Source of the DNA: Gordonia bronchialis DSM 43247
GTDB taxonomy: Bacteria > Actinomycetota > Actinomycetes > Mycobacteriales > Mycobacteriaceae
Direction: 5' to 3'
Assembly (NCBI RefSeq): GCF_000024785.1
Contig: NC_013441.1
Coordinates: 4,588,001 to 4,652,000, forward strand
DNA length: 64,000 nucleotides
The position numbers and the translations under genes are program-made. Of the stretch, positions 35,739-43,384 are shown piece after piece (within the stretch, counting starts at the first letter, position 1; every line of letters begins with the position of its first letter). The notes under the pieces were generated by a model. That model ran no database searches and had not been told where the DNA came from. It saw nothing but the letters and a program-made list of their open reading frames with translations.

Positions 35739-36595
35739 TTCCGTCGAAGTTCGACTATCTCGCCCCCACCACCCTCGCCGAGGCAGTCTCCGCGCTGGCC
35801 GACGCCGGCGAGGACGCCAAGGTGATCGCCGGCGGGCAGAGCCTCATGCCGGTGCTGCGGCTGCGGCTGAACTCACCGAGCGCCCTCGTGGACCTCGGGA
35901 AGATCGCGGAGTTGCGTGGGGTACGCGAGGACGGCGACGCGATCGTCGTCGGGGCGATGACCACCCACCACGACGTGATGACCGATCCCCTCGTCGTCCA
36001 GCACGCCGCGCTGCTGTCCGACGCCGAGCAGACCGTCGCGGACCCGCAGATCCGCCACCGCGGCACATTCGGTGGATCGCTCGCCCATGCCGACCCGGCC
36101 GGTGATCTGAGTTCGGTCGCCGTCGCCCTCGACGCGACGATGACCGTCGTGGGACCGGGTGGGCAGCGCGAGGTGCCCGCGGCGGAGTTCTTCACCGACA
36201 TCTTCACCACCGCATTGGAACCCGACGAGATCCTGGCCTCGATCCGCATTCCGAAGCACACCGGATGGGCGGCGCACTACGAGAAGTTCCATCGGATCGC
36301 GCAGAGCTGGTCGATCATCGCCGTCGCGGTGACCCTCGAGGTCGACGACGCCGGCGGCACGATCCGTGATGCGGCGGTCGGGCTGACCAACATGGGTGCG
36401 GTGCCGATCCGGGCGAGGGCGGTGGAACAGGCTCTCGTCGGGCAGCGTGCCGATGCCGACGTGATCCGGGCCGCGGCCGAGCATGCCGCCGAGGGCACCG
36501 ACCCGATGAGCGATCCGAACGCCGACTCCGAGTACCGGACCCATCTGGCGAAGGTCCTCACCCGGCGTGCGGTCGTGGCGGCAGTGGGCGCCTGA
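35735..36595 (+). CDS. coxM: Molybdenum hydroxylase FAD subunit
   Basis: The 286-residue protein is the FAD-binding medium subunit. The FAD motifs VIAGGQSLMPVLRLRL and the double-glycine TFGGSLAHADPAGDL are present. It takes electrons from CoxS and hands them to an acceptor, possibly menaquinone or CoxG-anchored partners. It overlaps coxL by 4 nt and coxG follows at 1 nt. Confidence 0.93.
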   Translation: MIPSKFDYLAPTTLAEAVSALADAGEDAKVIAGGQSLMPVLRLRLNSPSALVDLGKIAELRGVREDGDAIVVGAMTTHHDVMTDPLVVQHAALLSDAEQTVADPQIRHRGTFGGSLAHADPAGDLSSVAVALDATMTVVGPGGQREVPAAEFFTDIFTTALEPDEILASIRIPKHTGWAAHYEKFHRIAQSWSIIAVAVTLEVDDAGGTIRDAAVGLTNMGAVPIRARAVEQALVGQRADADVIRAAAEHAAEGTDPMSDPNADSEYRTHLAKVLTRRAVVAAVGA

Positions 36596-36596
36596 C

Positions 36597-37274
36597 ATGC
36601 AACTGGAACACAGCTTTTCGGTCGACGCGCCGATCGCCACCGTCTGGGCGGCGCTGATCGATCCGGAACGCGTCGCGGGATGTATGCCCGGCGCCACGCT
36701 CACCGAGGTCGACGGCGACAAATTCACCGGGCAGATCAAGGTGAAGATCGGTCCGGTCGCCCTGGTGTACAAGGGCGTCGGCACCTTCATCGAGAAGGAC
36801 GAGGGTGCCCATCGCGCTGTGATCGAGGGCAGCGCAAAGGAATCGAAGGGTCAGGGCACAGCGAAGGCCACCGTGTCGATGACGCTCACCGACGAGGGTG
36901 GCACCACCACCGGCACCGTCCTCACCGATCTGGCGATCACCGGCAAACCGGCGCAGTTCGGCCGCGGCATGCTGTCCGACGTCGGCGGCAAGATCATCGA
37001 CCAGTTCGCGAACTGCCTGTCGAAGAAGCTCGGTGAACCGGAGCCGGCCGCCGCCGAGACTGCCCCGGCGGCCTCGCCTTCCGAGGTGCCGGCGACTCCG
37101 TCGCAGCCCGAACCGTCGAAACCTCGTGCGGTGCCCCAGCCGGCCGAGGAGACCGAGCCGCTCGACCTGATGGCCTACGCCGGCGGCTCGGTGCTCAAAC
37201 GTGTCGCGCCGATCGTCGGTGCGGTGGTGCTCGGCGCACTGGTGTTCGTGCTGGTGCGTCGATCACGTCGCTGA
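36597..37274 (+). CDS. coxG: CoxG-like SRPBCC protein with C-terminal membrane anchor
   Basis: The 225-residue protein starts with a CoxG-type SRPBCC domain (residues 1-145; VWAALIDPERVAGCMPG, ending FGRGMLSDVGGKII). An alanine-proline-rich linker follows, then a single membrane helix near the C-terminus (RVAPIVGAVVLGALVFVLV) with a basic end. CoxG is known in mycobacteria to help anchor CO dehydrogenase and deliver menaquinone. Here it would tether the form II enzyme to the membrane. Its position directly after coxM supports this. Confidence 0.85.
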   Translation: MQLEHSFSVDAPIATVWAALIDPERVAGCMPGATLTEVDGDKFTGQIKVKIGPVALVYKGVGTFIEKDEGAHRAVIEGSAKESKGQGTAKATVSMTLTDEGGTTTGTVLTDLAITGKPAQFGRGMLSDVGGKIIDQFANCLSKKLGEPEPAAAETAPAASPSEVPATPSQPEPSKPRAVPQPAEETEPLDLMAYAGGSVLKRVAPIVGAVVLGALVFVLVRRSRR

Positions 37275-37359
37275 CGTTCTCCAGATCGCCAACCGGTTGT
37301 CTCACCGCCCCTTCGACACTGCCGAAGGTGGCGGACGAGAACTCGTCCTCCTGCATTCA

Positions 37360-37391
37360 GTTCTTCCGCCGTCTGCAGTCGGCGGAAGAAC
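37360..37391. terminator. Hairpin terminator after the cox genes
   Basis: A perfect 12-bp stem (GTTCTTCCGCCG and its complement) closes an 8-nt loop between coxG and the converging small secreted-protein gene. Confidence 0.65.
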
Positions 37392-37450
37392 CAACAGGTG
37401 GAGGAGGAACATCGCGCTCCCGCTGTCGGCTCGCGTCTGCGGGTTCTGGC

Positions 37451-37720
37451 TCAGCCGCGCGGGAACACGCGCGCGCCGAGGATGGCGTCGCAGGCGGCGG
37501 CACCGCGGGTGTAGCCGGCGTCGAATGCGGCGGCACGCTCGGCACGACTCGCCAGGTCGTGCCCGCCGCAGGCGCTCGTCGACGGCTGCACCCGCACGGT
37601 TCCCCAGGGCTGGGCCTGTGCGCCGGCAGGCGTCGGCAACGCGAGGGCCAGGGCCGCGAGCACGACAGCACCACCCGCCCAAGTCGTTCTCCGACGGGAT
37701 CGGTTCACGTCAGGAATCAC
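37451..37720 (-). CDS. Small secreted protein
   Basis: The 89-residue product has a basic N-terminus (RSRRR), a hydrophobic core (GGAVVLAALALALP) and a cleavage-like site AGAQA near residue 36, then a short mature chain with two Cys (ACGGHD and AACDAI) that could form a disulfide. No family was recognised. The GTG at 37720 overlaps the end of the nitroreductase gene by 11 nt, so it is probably read from the same transcript; GTG 37708 is an alternative. It is small and could be missed by automatic calling. Confidence 0.6.
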   Translation of the reverse strand: MIPDVNRSRRRTTWAGGAVVLAALALALPTPAGAQAQPWGTVRVQPSTSACGGHDLASRAERAAAFDAGYTRGAAACDAILGARVFPRG

Positions 37721-38384
37721 CGCCGCGAAGCGGTGTGCCGTCGAAGCGCTCCAGGGTCACGAATTCCTCGACCGGCTGTCGCCGTAGTCTGGTCAGCTGT
37801 TTCACCGGCTTTCCCAGCGGGACGACGGCGGCGATGGCGTGAGTGTCGGGGATTCCCAACAACTCTCGCACCTTCGACTCCTCGGTGACCGCCATGGTGG
37901 TGAAGGTGCCACCGTAGCCCAGCGATCGGGCGGCGAGCAGGACGTTCCAGATCAGCGGGTACACCGATCCGCCACTGACCACTCCCACCCGGTCCAGATC
38001 CTGGTCCACCGCGGCCACCACCGACAGGTCGATCGAGAAGACCAGCACCACAGGCGCTTTGGCGATCGGGGCGACGAAGTCGTCGACGCCGGGCACCTCG
38101 TCGATCTGCTGCTGGGTCACCCCGGGGGGCGAGACCGGATTCCACGGACTCTCTCCCGCGCCGCGCTGGGCGAGGTAGCGGCGCGCAGCCGTCTTGCTCA
38201 GCTCGGCGATCCGGGCCTTGGTGTCGGCGTCGCGGATGATCACCGCGTGAGCGCCCTGCCGGTTCCCGCCGCTCGGCGCGAATCGGGCGAGGTCGAAGAT
38301 CGCGAACAGAACGTCGTCGGGGACCGGGTCGTCGGTGAACTTGCGGGCCGCGAAGGTCGTGGTCATCACATCGGCTAGCTCCAT
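37710..38384 (-). CDS. Nitroreductase family protein
   Basis: The 224-residue flavoprotein has the nitroreductase fold: RKFTDDPVPDDVL near the start, FAPSGGNRQGAHAVII as the FMN-contacting loop and SLGYGGTFTTM toward the C-terminus, with VVPLGKPVKQLTRLRRQPVEE-type ending. It would reduce nitro or quinone compounds with NAD(P)H. The substrate is unknown. Start ATG at 38384. Confidence 0.85.
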   Translation of the reverse strand: MELADVMTTTFAARKFTDDPVPDDVLFAIFDLARFAPSGGNRQGAHAVIIRDADTKARIAELSKTAARRYLAQRGAGESPWNPVSPPGVTQQQIDEVPGVDDFVAPIAKAPVVLVFSIDLSVVAAVDQDLDRVGVVSGGSVYPLIWNVLLAARSLGYGGTFTTMAVTEESKVRELLGIPDTHAIAAVVPLGKPVKQLTRLRRQPVEEFVTLERFDGTPLRGGDS

Positions 38385-38510
38385 GCACTCAGCCTAAGTG
38401 GTTGCCACCGACACAACTCGTGAACCGTTCCCGTCGCTAACGAACTCCGGCCGGTCGACGATGGAATCCACACGCACCTCACGACACGGGACAGCCACGG
38501 AGGACATCGC

Positions 38511-38948
38511 ATGACACCGTCACGTAAGACCTGGATGATCGCGGGCGCCGCAGCAACGGCCGTGGCAGCGGCAACGCTGGGTGCGGGCCCGTCGTCCGCC
38601 GCCGACGGCAAGACCCAGACCACGCTGTACACGCTGGCCAACGGCCCGTGTGCCGGAACGGTCGACGTGGGTGTCGGCCACTACCCGAGCCAGGCGGTGT
38701 TGTTCCTGCAGAGCAACCTCCTGGGCGTTGGACCGTGTTCGGTGGATCTCACCTACACGTTCACGCCGCGCGCAGGTGGGCCGTCAAAGAAGTTCACCCG
38801 GCACATCGTGGGCCCGGGCGTCTGGGGAACGTCGCGCGACATCGTCTCGCCCGGCAAGCCGGGGATCTATGACGTCACGGTAAGCACCAACGCGCCGAGC
38901 GTGGGCGCGACGAAGATGACCATCGACATCCAGCCCTACCGCGGCTGA
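38511..38948 (+). CDS. Secreted protein of unknown function
   Basis: The 145-residue product has a signal peptide (SRKTWMIAGAAATAVAAAT, cleavage near SSAADG at about residue 31). The mature part is predicted to be mostly beta strands with two Cys (GPCAGT, GPCSVD) likely to be disulfide-linked, and ends in IDIQPYRG. No family was recognised. The gene at 38971 follows by 22 nt and also encodes a secreted beta-rich protein; the two probably form an operon. Confidence 0.7.
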   Translation: MTPSRKTWMIAGAAATAVAAATLGAGPSSAADGKTQTTLYTLANGPCAGTVDVGVGHYPSQAVLFLQSNLLGVGPCSVDLTYTFTPRAGGPSKKFTRHIVGPGVWGTSRDIVSPGKPGIYDVTVSTNAPSVGATKMTIDIQPYRG

Positions 38949-38970
38949 TCCTCGGACAGGGGCAGACACC

Positions 38971-39513
38971 ATGTCACGTCTTCGACGCGGGCTCACCGCA
39001 GTTCTGGCCGTCGGCGTCCTCGCGGTGGGCGTCACCGCGGCCACCGCCATGGCATCGGCGGCGCCCGTTGCCCCGGACAACGTCGCGACCTTCACGTTGC
39101 CCGCCACCGGCGGTATCGAGGTCGGGCCGGGTGGCGTGCCGGGCGGTTCCTTCCGACCGGTCACGGTCCTCGCGCGGCCCGGAATTCGAACGCTGCAGTA
39201 TCCGCCGCCGCCGGCCGCGGTGACGTTCACCGTGACCAACCCGGCGCCGTACCACTATCAGTACTCCTATCGGTACGTCGCGGTATCGTGGCGCAACCTC
39301 ACCAACGGCAAGTCGGGAACCGTGGCGTTACGTCATTGGCAGAAGCCGAGATTCAGCGTCGACGGCTATCCGGCGTCACTTTCCACCGCGGCCAACGTGA
39401 CGACCGGTGCGGGCACGGTGGTCGCGACGGTGTCGGTGTTGCGCGAGCAGTATCAGGCGCCACCGTCGGTGATCAGCGTCATCCCGGGGCTCACGGCGAT
39501 CAACGTCGCGTGA
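38971..39513 (+). CDS. Secreted protein of unknown function
   Basis: The 180-residue product has a signal peptide (RLRRGLTAVLAVGVLAVGV, cleavage near ASAAPV at about residue 32). The mature region is beta-rich, lacks Cys, and is rich in Tyr and Pro (PYHYQYSYRYVAVSW). No family was recognised. It follows the secreted protein at 38511 by 22 nt and ends 3 nt before a converging membrane protein gene. Confidence 0.68.
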   Translation: MSRLRRGLTAVLAVGVLAVGVTAATAMASAAPVAPDNVATFTLPATGGIEVGPGGVPGGSFRPVTVLARPGIRTLQYPPPPAAVTFTVTNPAPYHYQYSYRYVAVSWRNLTNGKSGTVALRHWQKPRFSVDGYPASLSTAANVTTGAGTVVATVSVLREQYQAPPSVISVIPGLTAINVA

Positions 39514-39516
39514 CGT

Positions 39517-40212
39517 TCAGGCGCCGGTATCGCGGTTGGGATCGGCCACCGGTTTGGATTCGGCAGACCCTCTCTGCCGGAAGTAGATCGACAACACCAC
39601 GATCGCAGCCACCGCGATGAACTCGCTCTGCCAGTTCTGCATCGACTCGAACCAGAACTGGGAGGTGCCCAGATACTGCCACACCGTCACCGGTGCCTCG
39701 CCGTGCTGGATCTGCTCGTCGCTGTAGGCAGCCGCACCGCCCACAGCGTGCAGTGCAAAGGATGCGAAGAACAGAACGAAGAAGATGATCGAGAGCGAGT
39801 TCTCGTAGAGCCACAGCACCCAGCCGCCACGACGCACCGGCCACGGCGTGTGCTTCTCGATGCGCGCCTGTCGCGGGTCGGCATCCTGTGGCGCCGCAGA
39901 CCCGATGGGCTTCGACTCCGAGGACCCCTTCTGATACAGAAACGCGGTCAGCACCACGTACATCCCCATCTGCAGGAACTCCGATTCCCAGTTCTCGAAG
40001 GTGGCCTCGATGAAGTCGCCACTGCCCAGGTAGCCGAACAGTGAGACGGGCGGAGATCCGTGACTGCTCTGCTCCTGGTTGTAGACGTCCCAGCCAGACG
40101 CGACCATGCCGATGAAGAAGATCAGGAACAGACCACCACACGCCAGTGCCAGTCCGTTGTCCCGGAGGAAGGCGCGGACACCGGTGAGACGGGGAGGCGC
40201 GTCGGCGTCCAT
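39517..40212 (-). CDS. DUF6766 membrane protein with two similar halves
   Basis: The 231-residue protein has four hydrophobic helices in two pairs. Each half has a similar segment: ENWESEFLQMGMYVVL with SSESKP in the first, QNWQSEFIAVAAIVVL with SAESKP in the second, showing an internal duplication. Function is unknown. The ATG at 40212 has TAGGA 3 nt upstream. It converges on the secreted protein gene at 38971 and follows the TetR gene on the same strand. Confidence 0.75.
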   Translation of the reverse strand: MDADAPPRLTGVRAFLRDNGLALACGGLFLIFFIGMVASGWDVYNQEQSSHGSPPVSLFGYLGSGDFIEATFENWESEFLQMGMYVVLTAFLYQKGSSESKPIGSAAPQDADPRQARIEKHTPWPVRRGGWVLWLYENSLSIIFFVLFFASFALHAVGGAAAYSDEQIQHGEAPVTVWQYLGTSQFWFESMQNWQSEFIAVAAIVVLSIYFRQRGSAESKPVADPNRDTGA

Positions 40213-40238
40213 GGTCCTACGGTAGGTGGCAGCGGCGA

Positions 40239-40961
40239 TCACGGTGACAGGTACGCGATGATCGCGTTGGCCAGTCCTCGTCGGGCGAGTTCCTGATCCT
40301 GATAACTGCCGAGCTGCTTCTCCGACACCAGACCGCGCATGGCGCCCGGCAGGAACGCCGCGACCTCACGAACGCGCGCGGCCGGGACGTCGAGGTCGGC
40401 GAAGGCGCGTTCGCAGGCATCCACCCACAGCGGCCCCCACGAGGCGAGTTCGGCGGCGGTCTTGGGAAAGAGACGTTCCAGCTCGGCCGGATCACGGGGC
40501 AGCGCGGCTCGCAGGGTTTCGATGGCTCGCGAATCCGGTTCCATCAGGCCCGCATACATGAGTTCGACGATGCCGCTCACCCGTTCGGTCAGCGAGCCGT
40601 CGCCGTCGGCGACCACGGGCAGATCTCCGCGACGCCTACGCGACGTCCCCGCGGCACCCGAGGTGATCGGCAGATCTCCGCGACGCCTCCGCGACGTGCC
40701 CGCGGCACCCGAGGTGATCGGCAGATCTCCGCGGCGAACAGCCGTGTGGTGCAGAACGGCTGCCCAGAGTCCGTCGATGTCGCCGAACTGATACTTGATG
40801 ACACCCCAGGTGGCCCCGATGTCCTTGGCGATCCGATTGCCCGACACGGAGTTCGGGTCACCACCGGCAAGGGAGGTGACCGCCGCGTCGAGCATCGCCT
40901 CCCGGGTGGCGATGCCGCGTTTGTTGGCGCTGCGCCGCGGAGTAGAGGCATCGGTGGTCAC
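40239..40961 (-). CDS. TetR-family regulator with a 51-bp in-frame tandem duplication
   Basis: The 240-residue regulator has an N-terminal HTH (GNRIAKDIGATWGVIKYQFGD, residues about 42-62) and a helical ligand domain. Between them is a 17-residue unit, RRRGDLPITSGAAGTSR, present in two copies with the start of a third. At DNA level units begin at 40620, 40671 and 40722. The insert lies after helix 4 and could change DNA or ligand response. It is divergent from the KshA-like oxygenase gene (76 bp apart), its likely target. Start is GTG. Confidence 0.8.
   Translation of the reverse strand: MTTDASTPRRSANKRGIATREAMLDAAVTSLAGGDPNSVSGNRIAKDIGATWGVIKYQFGDIDGLWAAVLHHTAVRRGDLPITSGAAGTSRRRRGDLPITSGAAGTSRRRRGDLPVVADGDGSLTERVSGIVELMYAGLMEPDSRAIETLRAALPRDPAELERLFPKTAAELASWGPLWVDACERAFADLDVPAARVREVAAFLPGAMRGLVSEKQLGSYQDQELARRGLANAIIAYLSP
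40620..40736 (-). repeat. Intragenic 51-bp tandem repeat in the TetR gene
   Basis: Units starting CAGATCTCCGC recur at 40620, 40671 and 40722 (the last partial) with four or fewer differences. The period is a multiple of three, so the reading frame is kept. Confidence 0.85.
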
Positions 40962-41037
40962 AGGCGCATCGTAGCCGCTCGACGGTCTTTCACAGAACCT
41001 TCTTGCATACTTTCACAGAGGGTTCTATCGTCCACTC

Positions 41038-42147
41038 ATGGCGCAGACACCGCTGTCCATGAAGCCCACCGGCTGGTTCCAGGTCGCCTGGTCGGCCGAG
41101 ATCGGCGTGGGCGACGTGCACACGATGAAGTACTTCGGGCAGGAGATGGTGGCCTGGCGTACGACGTCGGGGCGAATCGTCGTCTTCGACGCTTACTGCG
41201 AACACCTCGGGGCACACCTCGGCCACGGTGGGCATGTGGAGGGCGAGAGTCTGGTGTGCCCGTTCCACGGCTGGGAGTGGAACACCGAGGGCCGCAACGT
41301 GTGTGTGCCCTACGAGAACCACCCGAACAAGGGTCGTCGCATCCGCAGCTATCCAGCCTTGGAACGTAACGCGGCGGTGTGGATCTGGTACGACGTGGGC
41401 GGTAGTGCACCGTACTTCGACGTGCCGGACATCTTCGGCGACTTCGGCGACGACAAGACGGCCGACGACTACTACCCACCGGTGCCGGGCGCCACCCTGT
41501 TCCGGCCCGGGCTGGAGATCCATCCGCAGTACATCATGGAGAACGGCGTCGACTTCGCCCACTTCAAGTTCGTGCACAAGACGCCGTTCATGCCCGAGTT
41601 CACCCGGCACGACTTCTCCGGACCGGTGTCCTACGTCGACTTCACGATCGCCTTCGACGAGGGTGGGACTCTCGAAAAGGCCACCAGTGGTGTGGAATCC
41701 ATCAACGCCGGTCTCGGCTGCTCGGTCACCAAGAGCTGGGGCATGATCGACAACCGGACCATGCCGGCGGTGACCCCTGTCGACGAGCACACCTCCGACG
41801 TTCGGTTCACGGTGTGGATCGGGCGTAAACCGGGTGAGGACGGTCCCGAGATCACCGAGTACGGAAAGACGATGGCCGGCTTCGTGATCGAACAGTTCGA
41901 GGCCGACATCGAGATCTGGGCCCATCAGCGCTACTCCGACCCTCCGGCGTTGTCCCGCAAGGAGTTCGCGGGTTTCAAGGCGTTGCGGGAGTGGGCCGTC
42001 CAGTTCTATCCCGACGGCGGGCCGTCAGGCGTCGACCCCGCCCGGCAACCCGCCAGCGGCGCCGTTCTGCCCGCCGACGCCGACGGCGAGTACGTCCGCA
42101 TCCGCCGCACCGAACTCGATCGTCTGCGCAGTCTCGCCGGGCAGTAG
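41038..42147 (+). CDS. Rieske non-heme iron oxygenase, KshA-like
   Basis: The 369-residue terminal oxygenase has a Rieske [2Fe-2S] site (CEHLGAH and CPFHGWEW) and the mononuclear iron motif GVDFAHFKFVH. It resembles KshA, the oxygenase of 3-ketosteroid 9-alpha-hydroxylase, but other steroid-like or aromatic substrates are possible. A reductase partner (KshB-type) is not adjacent; the ferredoxin reductase at 60808 is a candidate in this window. It is divergent from a TetR gene and followed by a dihydrodipicolinate-reductase-like gene after 25 nt, suggesting one catabolic operon. Confidence 0.85.
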   Translation: MAQTPLSMKPTGWFQVAWSAEIGVGDVHTMKYFGQEMVAWRTTSGRIVVFDAYCEHLGAHLGHGGHVEGESLVCPFHGWEWNTEGRNVCVPYENHPNKGRRIRSYPALERNAAVWIWYDVGGSAPYFDVPDIFGDFGDDKTADDYYPPVPGATLFRPGLEIHPQYIMENGVDFAHFKFVHKTPFMPEFTRHDFSGPVSYVDFTIAFDEGGTLEKATSGVESINAGLGCSVTKSWGMIDNRTMPAVTPVDEHTSDVRFTVWIGRKPGEDGPEITEYGKTMAGFVIEQFEADIEIWAHQRYSDPPALSRKEFAGFKALREWAVQFYPDGGPSGVDPARQPASGAVLPADADGEYVRIRRTELDRLRSLAGQ

Positions 42148-42172
42148 CTCGGCTCCAGGAAAGGACCACACC

Positions 42173-43258
42173 ATGACCACCGCCGAGAAGATCCGCGTAT
42201 TCCAGGTCGCCACCGGCAATCTGGGCACCGAGATGATCGGTCGCATCCAGGAGCACCCCGACCTCGAACTCGTTGGGCTGCACTGCTATACGTCGGAGAA
42301 GGTCGGCTGCGACGCCGGAGAGATCGTCGGCGGCGAGCCGATCGGGGTGATCGCGACCGGGTCTGTCGAGGAGATCATCGCCGCCAAACCCGACGTGCTC
42401 ACCTTCCACGGCGTGTTCCCCGACGAGGATCTCTACGTCGCGGTCCTCGAGGCCGGCATCAACATCGTCACCACCGCCGACTGGATCACCGGCCACCACC
42501 GCGACACCAACCATCCTCATCCGTCGGGGCGCAAGGTCAGCGAGGTGATCGCCGACGCCTGTGCCCGGGGCGGGGCCACCTTCTACGGCACCGGCATGAA
42601 TCCCGGTCTCGCCCAGATCCTCGGAATCGTGCACACCGCAGACGTTTCCGGAATCAAGAACATCACCGTCACCGAATCGGTGGATGTATCCTGCCATCAC
42701 TCCGTCGACACCTGGAAGGCCGTCGGCTACGGCCGCCCCGTCGACGACCCGACCATCCCGGATTCACTGCACAAGTACACCGCCGTGTTCGCGGACTCCG
42801 TGTACCTGATGGCCGACGCCTTCGACCTCGAACTCGACGAGGTGACGTTCTCCTATGAACTCGGCGCCTGCACCAAGGACGTCGACCTCGGCTGGTACTT
42901 CATGCCCAAGGGCTCCCTGGGCGCCAACTACATCAAGTACCAGGGCATGGTCGACGGCGTGCCGCGGGTGGAAACGCACCTCGAATGGCAGATGACCCCG
43001 CACACCGATCCGGCGTGGAACATTCAGGGCTGCTACATCACTCACGTCACCGGCGATCCCAGCATCTACTCCAAGCACATGATCTTCCCGAAGAAGGGCG
43101 TCGACCTGTCCGACCCGGCAAGCTTCGCGTCGATCGGCATGACCGTGACCGGACTGCCCGCGCTGAACTCCATCCGCTCCGTCGTCGATGCCTGGCCGGG
43201 CATCATCACGAGTGCCGATCTGCCGTTGCGCACGTTCGCGGGGCGGTTCGCGATCTGA
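42173..43258 (+). CDS. Dihydrodipicolinate-reductase-like NAD(P)-binding enzyme
   Basis: The 361-residue protein has an N-terminal Rossmann fold of the DapB type (FQVATGNLGTEMIGRI) and a C-terminal domain related to 2,4-diaminopentanoate dehydrogenases. In actinobacteria many such proteins are linked to lipid or steroid catabolism with unknown chemistry. The ribosome site (AGGA-like) lies before the ATG, and the gene follows the KshA-like oxygenase by 25 nt, so both probably act on the same substrate. Transcription likely ends in the hairpin at 43281-43384. Confidence 0.75.
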   Translation: MTTAEKIRVFQVATGNLGTEMIGRIQEHPDLELVGLHCYTSEKVGCDAGEIVGGEPIGVIATGSVEEIIAAKPDVLTFHGVFPDEDLYVAVLEAGINIVTTADWITGHHRDTNHPHPSGRKVSEVIADACARGGATFYGTGMNPGLAQILGIVHTADVSGIKNITVTESVDVSCHHSVDTWKAVGYGRPVDDPTIPDSLHKYTAVFADSVYLMADAFDLELDEVTFSYELGACTKDVDLGWYFMPKGSLGANYIKYQGMVDGVPRVETHLEWQMTPHTDPAWNIQGCYITHVTGDPSIYSKHMIFPKKGVDLSDPASFASIGMTVTGLPALNSIRSVVDAWPGIITSADLPLRTFAGRFAI

Positions 43259-43280
43259 GCGCCGCACTGGGGCCCCGACC

Positions 43281-43384
43281 AAAAGCAGGGGAAGGATTTC
43301 TTTCCCCTACTTTTGGTTTCGTCCGTGAAGAGTTTCTCGGGGAGGAAACCAGAACTCGGGGAAAGAAATCCTTCCCCTACTTTT
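43281..43384. repeat. Long intergenic hairpin repeat, copy 2, likely bidirectional terminator
   Basis: Left arm 43281-43307 and right arm 43358-43384 pair with 26 of 27 bases; the loop is 50 nt and holds a smaller GGTTTC...GAAACC dyad. The right arm contains part of the stop codon of the SDR gene on the minus strand. Elements GGAAACCA and GAACTCGGGGA are shared with the hairpin at 22301-22360. Confidence 0.75.
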
